From Cytospora piceicola (Eukaryota > Ascomycota > Sordariomycetes > Diaporthales > Cytosporaceae), in contig JALQBC010000061.1 in the NCBI GenBank assembly GCA_023375675.1, forward strand, positions 1-64,000: 64,000 nucleotides of DNA, in the 5' to 3' direction. Made by a program: the position numbers and the translations under genes. Under the pieces are notes generated by a model. That model was not told where the DNA came from. It ran no database searches and was given only the letters and a program-made list of their open reading frames with translations. How positions within the stretch are numbered: position 1 is the first letter of the stretch; every line of letters begins with the position of its first letter. Below are positions 46,447 to 57,700 of the stretch, piece by piece.

Positions 46447-47369
46447 TTAAGTCTCCTTGAAGACATACGAGCCCGTGGACTCCTCGACAGGAACCTCCAT
46501 GGACGCCTCCTCAATCTCCTTGCCGTCGACCCTGATACCAGCGGTCATGACGTCGCCGGGCACGACCGGGCCGACGCCCTTGGGGGTGCCGGTGATGACG
46601 ATGTCGCCCTTCTCCAGGGTGAAGACCCTGGAGATGTCGGACAGGATCCGGGGGATGGTGAAGAGCAGCAGGTTGGTCGAGTCCTGCTGCCTGGACTCGC
46701 CGTTGACCTTGAGCCACAGCTCGATGTTGTGGGGGTCCGGGATCTTGGACTTGGGGATGAGCTGGGAGATGGGGAGGAAGGTGTCGAAGCCCTTGGCGAT
46801 GTCCCATGGGAGGCCCTTCTTCTTGGCCTCGTTCTGGATGTTACGAGCTGTCATGTCGATGGACAGGGCGTAGCCTGAGAGGGGTTTGACGGTTAGTACA
46901 GTTCGGTTGAGCTGTGAATCATGAGATGGAGATGAGATGAGATGAATCTCATATGAACGAGATCTGAGAAAGAGACTCACTCTCGATGGAGTCCAGGGCG
47001 CCTTCCTTGTCGTCAGGGGCCAGGTCCTTGACCTTCTTGCCCATGATGAGCGCCAGCTCGATCTCATAGTGCAGGTCTACGCCACGGGGCCGGATGACGG
47101 GGCCATCGCCGGGCAGCAGCAAGCTCGTGGAGGGCTTGAGGAAGAAGAAAGGCTGGTTCGGCCTCGCGCTGTTCAGCTCCTTGATGTGATCCCTGTTGGG
47201 TGGTGCCCTCGTCAGCTCACTCGTCTCGCCCTCCATGACACTGCGGGGGCGGGCAGTAGCTGGTTGGTGGTGCTTGCACTCACGCATAGTTGCGACCGAT
47301 GCAGACGATCTTGCGGGGGGTGGCCTTGAGGTTGGCCATTGTCATTAGACCTCTTCGAAACACGTTCAT
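46447..47369 (-). CDS. FAH-family acylpyruvase / oxaloacetate decarboxylase (FAHD1-like)
   Basis: Metal-dependent hydrolase or decarboxylase of acylpyruvates or oxaloacetate, mitochondrial in relatives. Three exons, 47369-47284, 47192-46981 and 46874-46447, give 241 residues. Donors are all GTGAGT and all codons split by introns are restored. N-terminal IVCIGRNYADHIKEL, the metal-binding pair of Glu in DLHYEIELALIMG, the Asp in LSIDMTARN, and ITGTPKGVGPVVPGD are family hallmarks. The short N-terminus (MNVFRRGLMTMANL) could serve as a weak mitochondrial signal; ATGs at codons 9 and 11 are possible alternatives. It faces BNA1 tail-to-tail, which may be chance. Confidence 0.93.
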
Positions 47370-48375
47370 CTTGACAAGACTTCTGTGATATATGTTGCAA
47401 AGGTCAGCCTCGAGTACCAAGTGTGCATATGCTCAAGTACGTAATAGGGATTCCCTCTCTGGCATGGAACTTCGTCGGGTCGAGGCTCGGTCCTCTCGTG
47501 AAACCGGCGCCAATTGCTGACCCGGATTCTAAAAGAGGGCCCCGTTCCATTACGCAATATCAACCACCTCCGGCGGAGAGGAACAACATGGCACAACACA
47601 ACTGGACTTACCTTGTCTTGGAAGAGTACCGAGAAGATGATGACCTGTGGTTCAAATATGAGGAGCTGGCGGTTGATTGATGCCCTTACTGTTTTGTTTG
47701 CGAATCGCAAGAAACTCAATTCCAATTACAGAGCTCCGACCGGCCACCCACTTAAAAGCCGCAGCCGGGGCCGCAGCCTCAGGCGGCCCGGGTTCGGCGC
47801 CTCTTTGCCGGGAAGTGATTGGGTATATAGGGTTAGGGTAATATTGGAAGGTCGACCAGTACGGAGATCCGATACGTGGACTAATTAGGGTGTTGGGACT
47901 GCCCATGTAGGTTGCAGCACAACCCAACACTATATACTTGGGTACACTTCTTTCGATTGTATCTTTTCCCCCATGTCGAATTTGGTAGAAACTAGTTAGT
48001 CTCCTACTGCTGTCTGTCTTGGAAGGAGACTGACTTTAGCAGGTCGCATCTCGAACTCGGAGCATTCGGGTCGGTTTTCTCCACATGTGGTCTGACTTAG
48101 ATAGAACCAAGGTTCCTTTCCGCCTTAAGCACACCGCAAAGATACTACAGCACTAACTTACCCCAGTGCTTTGTGAGTGGGGGTGCCCCTGCAACCAACA
48201 GCAGACAAACTTGGCTGGACTGTGCAGTACTCAGATCATAGAACGCATGTATGCTTCTGTTATCAGCTCAACTTATCTCCATCCAGATTTACAGAATTAA
48301 AGAAACATATATACACGTGTATCCAAATAACCTACTTTTGAAATCCAGTTCCACCCACCCCTGGGCAACACAACC
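47370..48375. other. Intergenic region between FAH-family and SAT4-type genes
   Basis: About 1 kb. An 85-codon plus-strand frame at 47423-47680 overlaps the FAH promoter and has no recognisable feature. I see no RNA gene. Confidence 0.55.
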
Positions 48376-49644
48376 TCACTCCGTCAGCGTCACGATCCCA
48401 AACGTCCTCTCCAGCCCGGCGTTCTGGCTCTTGGTCTTGTGGCTCCCGAGCTCGATGTCCTCGACGCTCGCCCCGCGGAACTGCACGTACGGCCCGGCGG
48501 CGGCCCCGTGGCTGCCGCTGGTGCTGCCGCCGGCCTGGCGGGCCCGGCTGCTGCCCTTGGTGACATACGTGTCCCACATCGTCGGCACCCGCCGCAGCAG
48601 CGGCCGCAGCGCGGCCGCCGACGCCGCGAAGATGGCCATGCCGAGCTCGATGTCCGCCCAGAGCAGGAGGTCGTAGTGCAGGGCCTTGGCCCCCGCCCCC
48701 TTGGCGGTCTGCAGCTCGATGATGATGACGAGCTTGACGATCGTGGCTGAGCTGGCACTGCATCGTTGCAAGACCGAGTGGTGTTAGCCTGTCCGTGATG
48801 TCTTGAATCCTTGAGCTCGATGAGGGCTGGTCGGCCGGGTGTATGATATATACTTACAAGGCTCCAAGCCCCAGCAGGAAGAGTACGCTCAGCTTGGTCT
48901 TAAGGCTCATCTGTACGTGCCAGAGTATATATACAGGCAGGAGGGCGTAGAAGTAGTCGATGAGAATGTTGGAGCTCGTCCGGAAGTATCCTATGTACGC
49001 ACACGTGTGTGACCCGGCGAAGTTGCTCGAGCCACTCGACGCACAAAGCCACGACGCATAGATGGTCATAACGACAGTCCAGGCGACGACGACCAGCATG
49101 GAGCAGTAGAGGACCCAGCGAAGACCCCTGGTGGTAACCAGCCGGAGGAGGACGCACGCCACTGCTAGTTTGACCAAGCCTGCGCAGATGTAGATGGTCA
49201 ACTGGTTGGCGAACAGCATCTGAGTGTAGATGTTTATGTCAGTGCCCAGTTGACGAACGGGGGCGGGTTCGGTACAACGTCTAGTCGCCGGTATGCTTGA
49301 CGTACTTTGAGTGCCTTTGCCTCGTCGTAGTAGGGTCGCTTTTCGTCGAGTGGAGCAGCGTAACCCCAGTACATAGAGGCACTTTCCAAGCCACAGTGAA
49401 TGATATACCCTAGCTGAGTTCCCGGGCATCAGTATCTATCCCATATGGGCGGGACTTACGCCTCAGACTTGCAGTGTGGAAAGAGAGTGGCACAGACCAT
49501 GGTAAGACACAACAAGGCGTCATCCCGTCCAAAAGAATGCTTGATGAGCTTCGTGCGGACGTACATGCGTGATCCCATAGCCACAATGTCCAGGACGAGC
49601 AGAATCACCATGGCTGCAACCAGACTATCGCGGTGGCTCCCCAT
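48376..49644 (-). CDS. SAT4/Pth11-type fungal integral membrane protein (rhodopsin-like fold)
   Basis: Seven-helix fungal membrane protein of the SAT4 group, whose members are candidate GPCR-like sensors. Exons are proposed at 49644-49498, 49413-49306, 49219-48858 and 48757-48376, giving 332 residues. The ATG at 49644 is the first on the frame. Hydrophobic helices include VAAMVILLVLDIVAM, LTIYICAGLVKLAVACVLL, RWVLYCSMLVVVAWTVVMTI, ILIDYFYALLPVYILW and LSVLFLLGLGAFASSATIVK. FGRDD in the first loop and ANQLTIY are group features. The first junction is troublesome: the only strong donor (GTAAGT at 49458) breaks the frame, so I used GTCTGT at 49497. The cytosolic tail is Ser/Gly-rich. Ligand and pathway are unknown. 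Confidence 0.83.
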
Positions 49645-51082
49645 TGTGACCACTCTTGACGTTAGCTTCAACTTGAAATATAGCGGAGAGTCGACGACGA
49701 ACGCCGACTCATCATCTCCATCTTGTCGGCGCTGATGGGCGTCTTATGCTCTCTTGAGATTCGAGGGCAAAAAGCCATTCCGAACGGTCCGTCCCGATAA
49801 GGAAGACAATACACCCACACACTGCCCATCCTTCTCCAAGGATCACAACAGGGCAGATAGGACAGGTGAACTTCTACACATGCAGTATAGGCTCAGCTCG
49901 AATGCAGGCGAGCAGTTATTGGCTATGCCGCCGAAAGATATTGGGCGCCGGCACGGGATCTTTGACCGATTTGGAGAGACCACATACGATCGTGTGACAC
50001 ACCATGACGGGAGTCGAACTCGAGAATGTTCCTTGGGGGGGGGGGGGGTGAAATGTAGCAGTGTGTAGGTAGTATCGAATCCCACGCGCCCGCCCCGCTG
50101 CCTCGGATGCTCCCTTCGCTGACCAGAGTCTACCGAACATGGGGGAGGCGATTGAACGGCCTTCATACATGCATGTTTGCGTTAGAGCACGTTTGTCCAG
50201 CTAGCCAATACCAAGTGCCTGTATCTCAAGGACAGAGAGGATGGGTAATGTCGGTTTAGATGGCCTGGTACGAGGTTACCTAGAATATGTAGTATTTAAT
50301 GGCTGGAAGACGGAATGACCACCTGGACGACGCCAGGGACTGGCCTTGCGCCACCGGCCTGGTCATCGTGTTGTCGATGAGTGAATCGAGACCGACTGCG
50401 GGCGCATTTCCAATAAATAAAGTACACTACATGTAGGGTCGGGACGAATGCGGCAGTTGGTCCGCTCCGGCCAACCACAGGTCAGATGCTAATGTAGGTG
50501 TTGGCGCCAACAAACGCATGTTGGAAATCTACTGGGTTTGTAAGGCCGCCCATGCCGTCCGTCTGTGGTAGTCTATATAACCAGCCCGTGCGTGCGTGTC
50601 AGCGGCGCAAGACGCCCTGACGCCCAAGTCGATTCCAGGATGGAAAAACGAAGCCATGAGTCCGGAGCTGAGATCGACGAGTCTATGTATGTAGAGAAGC
50701 TCACGTATTTGTTCGACGTTGCTTCGGCCAGAGCCTCGGCGTGATTCGCGCATGGGCTAGAACCGGACTGGGAATCGAACAAGAGGATTTGGCTATCGAA
50801 AAGGAGCTGAGGATCTTGAACCCTGGGGAGGGCGTTGTGTTCCGCCCCAACGTTTCTCGCTGGCTGACAGGCCCACTTCGATCCCTTGTCTTGGGCTGTG
50901 GAGATTACTTTCGCCTTCCAACAAAAGGGCCTGCGCCCGAGCAGCCTCGATACTACACTATGGGTACCATTTCCTCGCTTCCGTACTTGATACTTGACTT
51001 CTCTCCAGTCTTTCCCCCATAGCCAGGTCCAGGTCCATCTTCACATTTGTTCATCCACGGGAGTCAAGACTTGCATTGCACG
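49645..51082. other. Intergenic region between SAT4-type and GH105 genes
   Basis: About 1.4 kb between divergent starts, with a run of about 14 G at 50034-50047. Open frames of 60-107 codons are overlapping and featureless. Confidence 0.55.
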
Positions 51083-52456
51083 ATGCGCGTTTCATCCTCC
51101 CTGCGGCACCTTGCCACCGCAGCCGCCGTCCTCGCCAGTAGTCCATCACCGGCGACGGCAGCGCCTTCGCACAACTCGACCAGGTACTCGACATGGATGG
51201 CATCCAGCCTCATATCCCGCAAAGATGGCATCATGACCGGCAAAGGCGGCTCCTCGGAGGCTCTGCAAGCTGGCTTCACACAGAAGGCCTTTGCGGCTCT
51301 CATCGCGCAGTATCCCCACAACGACATTCACGCACGAGATTATCTCGTAGCCAGCGTCGACTCTGTCGTCCCCTACCTGTCGAACGCCACAGAGGACGCG
51401 TCGGCATACCCCCTTGATCGGCTGTCCAACGGGAATGAGCTGATCTCCCTCCTGTCCGGGGCCCACGGGAGCCTGCGCAACAAGACACACTCGTATGAGG
51501 CGGCAGTGGACGCACTGCGCGAGAGTATCAACCTCAACCGCCGGGACGAGGAGGGCGGCCTGTGGTACTACACGTACCCAGACTGGAGCTACCTCGACGG
51601 CATGTACTCGCTGGTCCCGTTCTACTCGCTCTACGCGTTCTCCCACGGTGGCAGCAACGGCACCCTGCTGGTGAACCAGACCGCGCTCGACGACATACTG
51701 CTCCAGCTGGACCTCCTGTGGCAGCACAACCTCAACGCGTCGTCGGGGCTCCTGGTCCACGGCTTCGACGCCAGCCTGACGGCCGTGTGGGCGGACCCCG
51801 TCACCGGGGCGAGCCCCCACGTCTGGGGGCGCAGCCTCGGGTGGTACTTCATGGCGCTGGTCGACGCCCTGGAGATCCTGCCGCGCGCGCCCTCGACCAG
51901 CGGGGCGGTCGAGTTCCTGGCCGAGAAGTTCCGCTCCCTCGCCGCGGCCGTCATCCAGGCTGTCGACCCGGCCACGGGCGCCTGGTGGCAGGTCATGGAC
52001 ATGCCTGGCCGCGAGGGGAACTATATCGAGTCGAGCGGCAGCGCCATGTTCACCTATGCCCTGTTCAAGGGGCACAGGCTAGGGTATCTCAAGGGCAACG
52101 TCACGGCCGCTGCGCCGGTTGTTGCGCGCAGGGCATATGAGTATGTGACCGATGCCTTTGTTGTCAAGAACACGAATAGCACGCTTGGATATAACGGCAC
52201 TGTGTCGGTGTGCAGTCTGAATTCGAATGCTTCCTACGAGGTGAGTGAGAACTGGAGATTGCTTTTTCGTTGACCTGATCAGTGGTAATGGGAAACAAAT
52301 CGCTGACTTTGCGGCTAGTATTATATCGGACAACCCCTTAAGTACAACAGTGTGCTTGGATCTGCTGCCTACATTCTCGCTTCCCTGGAATATGAGAGGC
52401 TAGAAGCCGGGCACACAGGTACGAGAAGTAGAACCGGCGGCTATGCGAGCTGGTAG
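51083..52456 (+). CDS. Secreted unsaturated glucuronyl/rhamnogalacturonyl hydrolase, GH105
   Basis: Removes the unsaturated uronic acid that lyases leave at the end of pectin (rhamnogalacturonan-I) or related oligosaccharides. Exons are 51083-52240 and 52319-52456, giving 431 residues. The intron starts GTGAGT. The ATG at 51083 begins a signal peptide (about 1-27, RHLATAAAVLASSPSPATA). The (alpha/alpha)6 catalytic landmarks are WSYLDGMYSLVPFY with Asp172, the expected catalytic acid of GH105, and HVWGRSLGWYFMAL. GQPLKYNSVLGSAAYILAS follows the intron. Many N-x-S/T sites fit secretion. Plant cell-wall use is the likely role. No lyase or transporter gene lies next to it. Confidence 0.92.
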
Positions 52457-55400
52457 ACGGTTCGTACTTGTGGTGCTAAAGGTGTAGCTTCGATATTGGC
52501 GCTCTAAAAAGTTTATAGACTTGGATAATTCTTCGATTCTTTCGCGTGGCATATATTCTAGATCTAGATACTTTATATATCGAGCTATATCAGACAGGTG
52601 TGAATACTCGACTTATACTCGGTTGATACGGTACAGCTTGCCTTGGGCACCGCTGAACATATGCAAAATAACCGGACTAGCTTTTCACAGTTCTTTTAGT
52701 TTAACGTTTGGGGGGGGGGATGCAAAACAACTGTCCTTATGGGCCTTTCTACCCTAATACACCGAATCAGTGTGTGTGCTTGGGAGTGACCAGGCAGTTG
52801 TTTCAAGCGGCTTGCGCACTGCATGTAATTACACTAGACTGCTCGCTGTAGACGATCATTTGGCTCGCATCCAGACGAGCGTCTATCCCTGGGCCGCTCC
52901 ATGAAGACTCAACAGCGGTTTCGCGATACCTGCAACTATATCTCCCCAAAACGCGGATGGAAACCGTCATCTGGCTGCCATGAGTGTTAAGACGACCCGG
53001 TCTATCGTCCTTCGGCAAGTGACTACGACGGTGCCATTTTTTTCCTCGGTCGAAAAGCCTTATTAGACACGCCTCACGCTGTGGCCTTGAGCCTATGAGA
53101 TTAAGAGCGGGTAACTCAAATACTGCTCTACAGGCCTGCAAATTGTTATCTTGACAGGGTTGACACTACAAGAGGAACGAAATCCTAATTTGAGTATAGA
53201 ATGACGGTGATTTTTAACGACGAGAATGTTCAAGAATGTCTTACTTAGAAGTTCGACAACATCTTCAAGTGCAGTGATGTTCTGGGATGAAGCGCCTGGT
53301 ATGGGCTCTTGTTGGCAGGCGAGCTACAGGTTCCAGCCCGGCCGCCAAACTGCGAGTCACTATTCACAGGAAGACCATTTCCGATGGTGGTGACGCCACG
53401 TGATAATCACAGCATATTAGTCACAACTTGGATGTCTCAACATTAAGGAAGAGGAGAATACGAACAACGACGGACGACGAGAGGAAGAAGGAAAACTCGA
53501 GACGCTAAAATATAACAGAATCAACATCAGTACTATGCCTCGGAAACCCTTTTTTATGAACTTATTCCACAAACAAAAAGCAGGAGCAGAACTTGAAATT
53601 CGCACTGGAGAAATCCCCTTTTATTAATCTATAGCAGGTCATGGTCGAAGAATTTTGGAGATGTGAGCCGGACAAGACATAGTTTAGACGGAACCTATAT
53701 ATAGGGAACGACGTCTCTTCTATTAGGAGGATCTTGTTTCTAACCAAGGGAGGGCGGTTCATAGGCGTCAATGTGCAGCTTGTAGGAAGATCAGAACACT
53801 GCACTCTTTGTTTAATCATCGCTAAGTACGAGGTAAAGGTGAGACGTTTGAGGGAAGCCTGCGCGTACGACAAATGAAGAGGTTATGCTAGTAAAGGAGA
53901 CTCACGCCTAATAGTCCGCCTTCATTACATATGACTACTAGGTCCCTGGTTGCCACCGTTGTTGTTAGGTGGAGAGCAGAGGTTACCAGCCCGCTATGCC
54001 CTGATTCCTGTGATCTTGTTCCTGATGGTCGCTGTCGTTATACATAACCTCTTATACCCTAGTAAATAGTAAACACTCTATAAAACTTCGGTTAAAGAAT
54101 ATTTACTATCGATATAGTACGGTTTAGTAACCGAGGAGATATTGATTCTGGCGGTAGTCTATATATGCTACCCTTAGGCGAAAAGTGTCGCATTATTGTT
54201 AGCTATAAGGGTCGTGAAGATCTCAGAGTATATATATACGCTTCTTTCATTTAGCCTGCTGGATATGGTAAAGAAGGTTGACCGCTAACATCTGTTTTAC
54301 TAGCTGGTATTGCTCGGCACCTAGGTTATAATACCGTACAGAAATAATTAGCTAATATTTGAGGAACCATTGTGTATCGGCTAGGTTTGAGAAGAGATCG
54401 AATATCTCTACACTTAACTATGTGTACTAGCATGTTTAGACATAGGTCGGGTTCAAAGCCAGATACATAAAGAGCTGATCCCCGCCTTGGAGAGACTATC
54501 CGACCTGTTTGGAAGCCAGCTGGTAACCTTTAAAGTGGGAAAAATACCCGTGGGTAGTCAACTACCGTTAGTGAAGGTTAACTTTCTGTCACGTATCTGG
54601 GCATATCTGGGCCCAGTCTATTGTGGAGCTCGCTACTGATATGGTCTATATAAGGGAGCTTCCCACGCCCATTATAAATAGTGTACAATAGCAGTCAAGT
54701 TGCTCTATTCGATGTGCCCTGCTCTGGATCGTCTTACTTTCAATGGATATCCAGACAATGTTTGTGGTTTGGGGACGACTAGCATGCATGGCGAATACCA
54801 GAATCAATTCTACGAGGCGTCCCGAAAGTGCTCGGGACATCTGGAGGCTGTTAGCTACCGTCCGTCTTCGGCGTCAGTCTGAGATGGCAGCAAAACAATA
54901 CAAAAGCATTCAAGAAGGAAGGGTATTTCCAACCTTTTGATTTTCCCCCGAAGTTCCCCGAGGGTCCCGATTTGGAACAGTTCATCAAGTTCCAAGATCA
55001 TAGCCTCCTCCATTCGCACTAAGGGGAAGGCTCCTATCATCCAGGGGCCTGCAGGAATCTTCGACCAGAGATGAAAGGGAAGCAAACATAGGCCGGAGAT
55101 ACTACATATGTAAAAGTAAGTCAGCTATGCGGAAATGATGGCAAAGATGGGATTGGAACTCAAGTCGGTGCCATATCAGATGCAGAGGTAAACACTATGT
55201 TTAGCAGGAAAAGATCAATTTTCCACCAGTTGGGCTCGCTCCTGTGTACATATGTAGACTACGAACTGAACTTCACTCGTTCGAGTATGCCAGCTGGCAT
55301 TCACACCAGATTTGCTTGACTTGATTAGAATCTATGGACCCAGGCGCGACATGCTAGACCACCAGCTAACTCATGTCTACGCTCTAAATCAAAACGTCCT

Positions 55401-55785
55401 CATCGAGTTATGCATCTGGAAGGGGGTTCAGGCCTAGTTCGGTTCTGTGAACGTCGATCAAATGCAATCGCCTCTGTTTAAACGCATTGTGCCGTTCCTT
55501 GAAGACGGCATTATCAATACTAATATCCACAGTGAATACTCCGGGACCTTGTCAGTAACAAGACAAACGACCAACAACCGGGGAGAAATCCTTTTACTAA
55601 AGGTCTAAGTTCCTCGGCCTACTGACTATCTATCTACTTTGCTTGATAGTTCCTGAGCACCTTCCTCACATTATATAAGGTAGCATCCGCTCTACTATAT
55701 CTGATAGACCCCTAGAGCTTCACCTCACTAGCAGCCAGCCCTGCCTTGCCCTTATAAGCAAAAGGTTTCCATGGTACCATCACCG

Positions 55786-55862
55786 GGCGGTGGTGTAGTG
55801 GTAAAGGCGCTCAGTCCTTATTAACGCACCACCGCTCTGGACGCCTGTTCGATTAAAAAAGA
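55786..55862 (+). ncRNA. tRNA-like relic or SINE head (A box and weak B box)
   Basis: TGGTGTAGTGG at 55791-55801 fits the Pol III A-box consensus at every position. TGTTCGATTAA at 55846-55856 keeps the GTTCGA core of the B box at normal distance. The acceptor stem and T stem cannot be formed, so this is not a working tRNA. T runs (TTTT, TTTTT) follow at 55969-55978, after a 20-bp palindrome. This could be a decayed tRNA or a tRNA-derived SINE. Confidence 0.4.
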
Positions 55863-55942
55863 ATTGGGGCCCCCGCCCCCTAAACCACCAAATGTTAACC
55901 CTCGAGGCCTTGGTGATGCTCCCTCTCGGAAAGAGAGATGTA

Positions 55943-55962
55943 GGCCGCGCAATTGCGCGGCC
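55943..55962. repeat. Perfect 20-bp palindrome
   Basis: GGCCGCGCAATTGCGCGGCC equals its own reverse complement over all 20 bases. It is very GC-rich at the arms inside an AT-richer context and about 90 bases after the tRNA-like B box. It could form a hairpin with an AATT centre, as at the 3' end of some rolling-circle elements, or be a protein site. Confidence 0.85.
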
Positions 55963-56822
55963 GAACTCTTTTGGCTTTTTGGCCTTTTCTGTTAGTATCC
56001 TTTCATATTGTCTCTTATTTTCTCCTGTTCTTGCTCTTTCCCCTTTCTTTTTCGTTTGCGCCCCTACGCAGCGAGATGGGTTATTGACAAAGTGTTACCT
56101 ACTCAGGTACTAAGTATGTACTTCAGTACTTATATTGTCTTCCAAAACCACCCTGTTAATATGTCAGGTAGGGCTGAACTTACTTTACTCCTAGATTCAG
56201 TTTAATGACCAGGACCAGGAGTCACGAAGCCAATGACCGGTGTTAGGAATGAGCATGTCATGAGTATCTATGCGGCTGAAGCCTCGAACTGAGTCCAGCC
56301 AAGGGGTGACCTGTGCAAGTGTCACCTGAAATCGTGGAAGACGTAGGAGGTATTTCCATAAAAACGGTGAGGGCTGCCACAGTCGTCGGCAACAGGAGTA
56401 CTGCCGGCCTTAATTCGAACCCGGCTTTCGATGATACTTGAGCTGCTGCGGAAACACCGAATAGTGCTAAATGGTATAGCTGAGGGACTACACGTGTACT
56501 GGTATTGACAGGTATAACCAAGTAAGGAGGTTCTCATACAAGGACTGCATGAGTTGGCTTGTGGTTAATATACCCAGAGCAGGGTAACGTGGGCACCCCG
56601 GTCGAGTGGATTCTCAATGTTGATTCTGTAGACAGGATCGTACAAAGTTTATTGAATCTTCAAACAAAAATACAGCAGCTGCATGGAATCTTCTACAATG
56701 AGTGCCTTATGGGGTAACTCTCTGGACAAGCCACAACCCTGGCAGCGTCGGGTGAAACAACCGGGCAAGCCAAGCGTTCGACAGAGTGCCAGGTATGACT
56801 ATCCATGTCACCAGTCGACATA

Positions 56823-57700
56823 TCAGCTATGCGAGCTGATGCTTGACGGATTGATTCCGGTGTACTCCGCGCCCTGGACGACGGCGAAGAATTCCTCCAG
56901 CAAGGTCAAATCAATTATGTTTCGGGGGGTTCCCTCAAACCCCTCCAGACCTGACCACCATTCAAGCGTATACGCATCCCGAGTGTTTACGACGGTGGCT
57001 CCGTCTTGCCTGGTCCGGAAGTGGCGTTGCCTTGGCAGCGTCTCGGTCGGGATCACGAACACGTGCGGGTTGTCCACCCGCCAGGGCTCCTCCCCGTCCC
57101 CCTTCAGAAAGAACAGGCCACTACGGCTGGGCGCAGCCGTAGGGTCGTATACGAATGGCAACCAGAGCTGAGCAAAACTGTGTCAGCGACGAGCCCAGCA
57201 AAACACACAAGGCCCACGTGTATACGAACCATGCCCATTGCCAGGACGAAGAACACCTTCCGCGGGCCCCCCTCCGCCCCGGGGCCACGAGCCCGCCCCA
57301 GCCCGCCCAGCGCCTCCCCCATCAGGGCGGCCCACCCCGCGGGCGCGTCCCCGCCGGGCGCCGCCCCGCACACGGCCCAGAGGCGGTCGCGCCCCGCCGT
57401 GCACCTCTCGGGGGGCTGCCCCGGCGGGGCCGGCCCCGGGCCCTCCAGGGCTCTGGCGACGACCGCGCGCTCCGGCCCGGGCCTGTACTCGGTCGCGTAC
57501 CTGCGGCCGCGCGGGACGGCGGCCCGCGAGGGGAAGTAGGCCCGGATGATGTGGGCCCAGGCGTTCTTCACCACGGGCACGTGGCGGTAGCCGTCGTGGT
57601 CGCGTCCGTGGATACTGGCGCCTTGCTCGTCGATGTCAACGATGCATGTGGATGCGGCCTGCGTGTGGTCCCAGAAATGGTCTTGCTTGCCTTCCTCCAT
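56823..57700 (-). CDS. Unrecognised protein, two exons
   Basis: I do not recognise this gene. Exons 57700-57230 and 57167-56823, joined across a 62-base intron (GTTCGT...CTCAG), give 271 residues. The frame runs through the junction as KVFFVLAMGM then LWLPFVYDPTAAPSRSG. The N-terminal part (GYRHVPVVKNAWAHIIRAYFP) and the C-terminal part (GLFFLKGDGEEPWRVDNPHVFVIP) look globular. Between them, 57270-57540 is very GC-rich and codes for Gly/Pro/Ala/Arg-rich sequence. There is no signal peptide or membrane helix. A donor without the usual purine at position 3 lowers confidence in the join. The neighbourhood is gene-poor, so this may be an accessory or lineage-specific gene. Confidence 0.55.

Larger units (their letters stand above)
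52457..56822. other. Gene-poor, partly AT-rich stretch
   Basis: About 4.4 kb with no supportable protein gene. 54040-54460 is noticeably TA-rich but still has CpA and TpG, so any RIP is mild. A short coding-like fragment occurs on the plus strand at about 54923-55014, containing DFPPKFPEGPDLEQFIKF before a stop; I could not identify it. A tRNA-like relic and a perfect palindrome are annotated separately. Confidence 0.5.

Noticed and set aside
47423..47680. 85-codon plus-strand frame
   Set aside because: It overlaps the FAH-family promoter, has no recognisable content, and lies within the range of chance frames.
51146..52075. 309-codon minus-strand frame over GH105
   Set aside because: It is antisense to the GH105 exon with its signal peptide and catalytic motifs.
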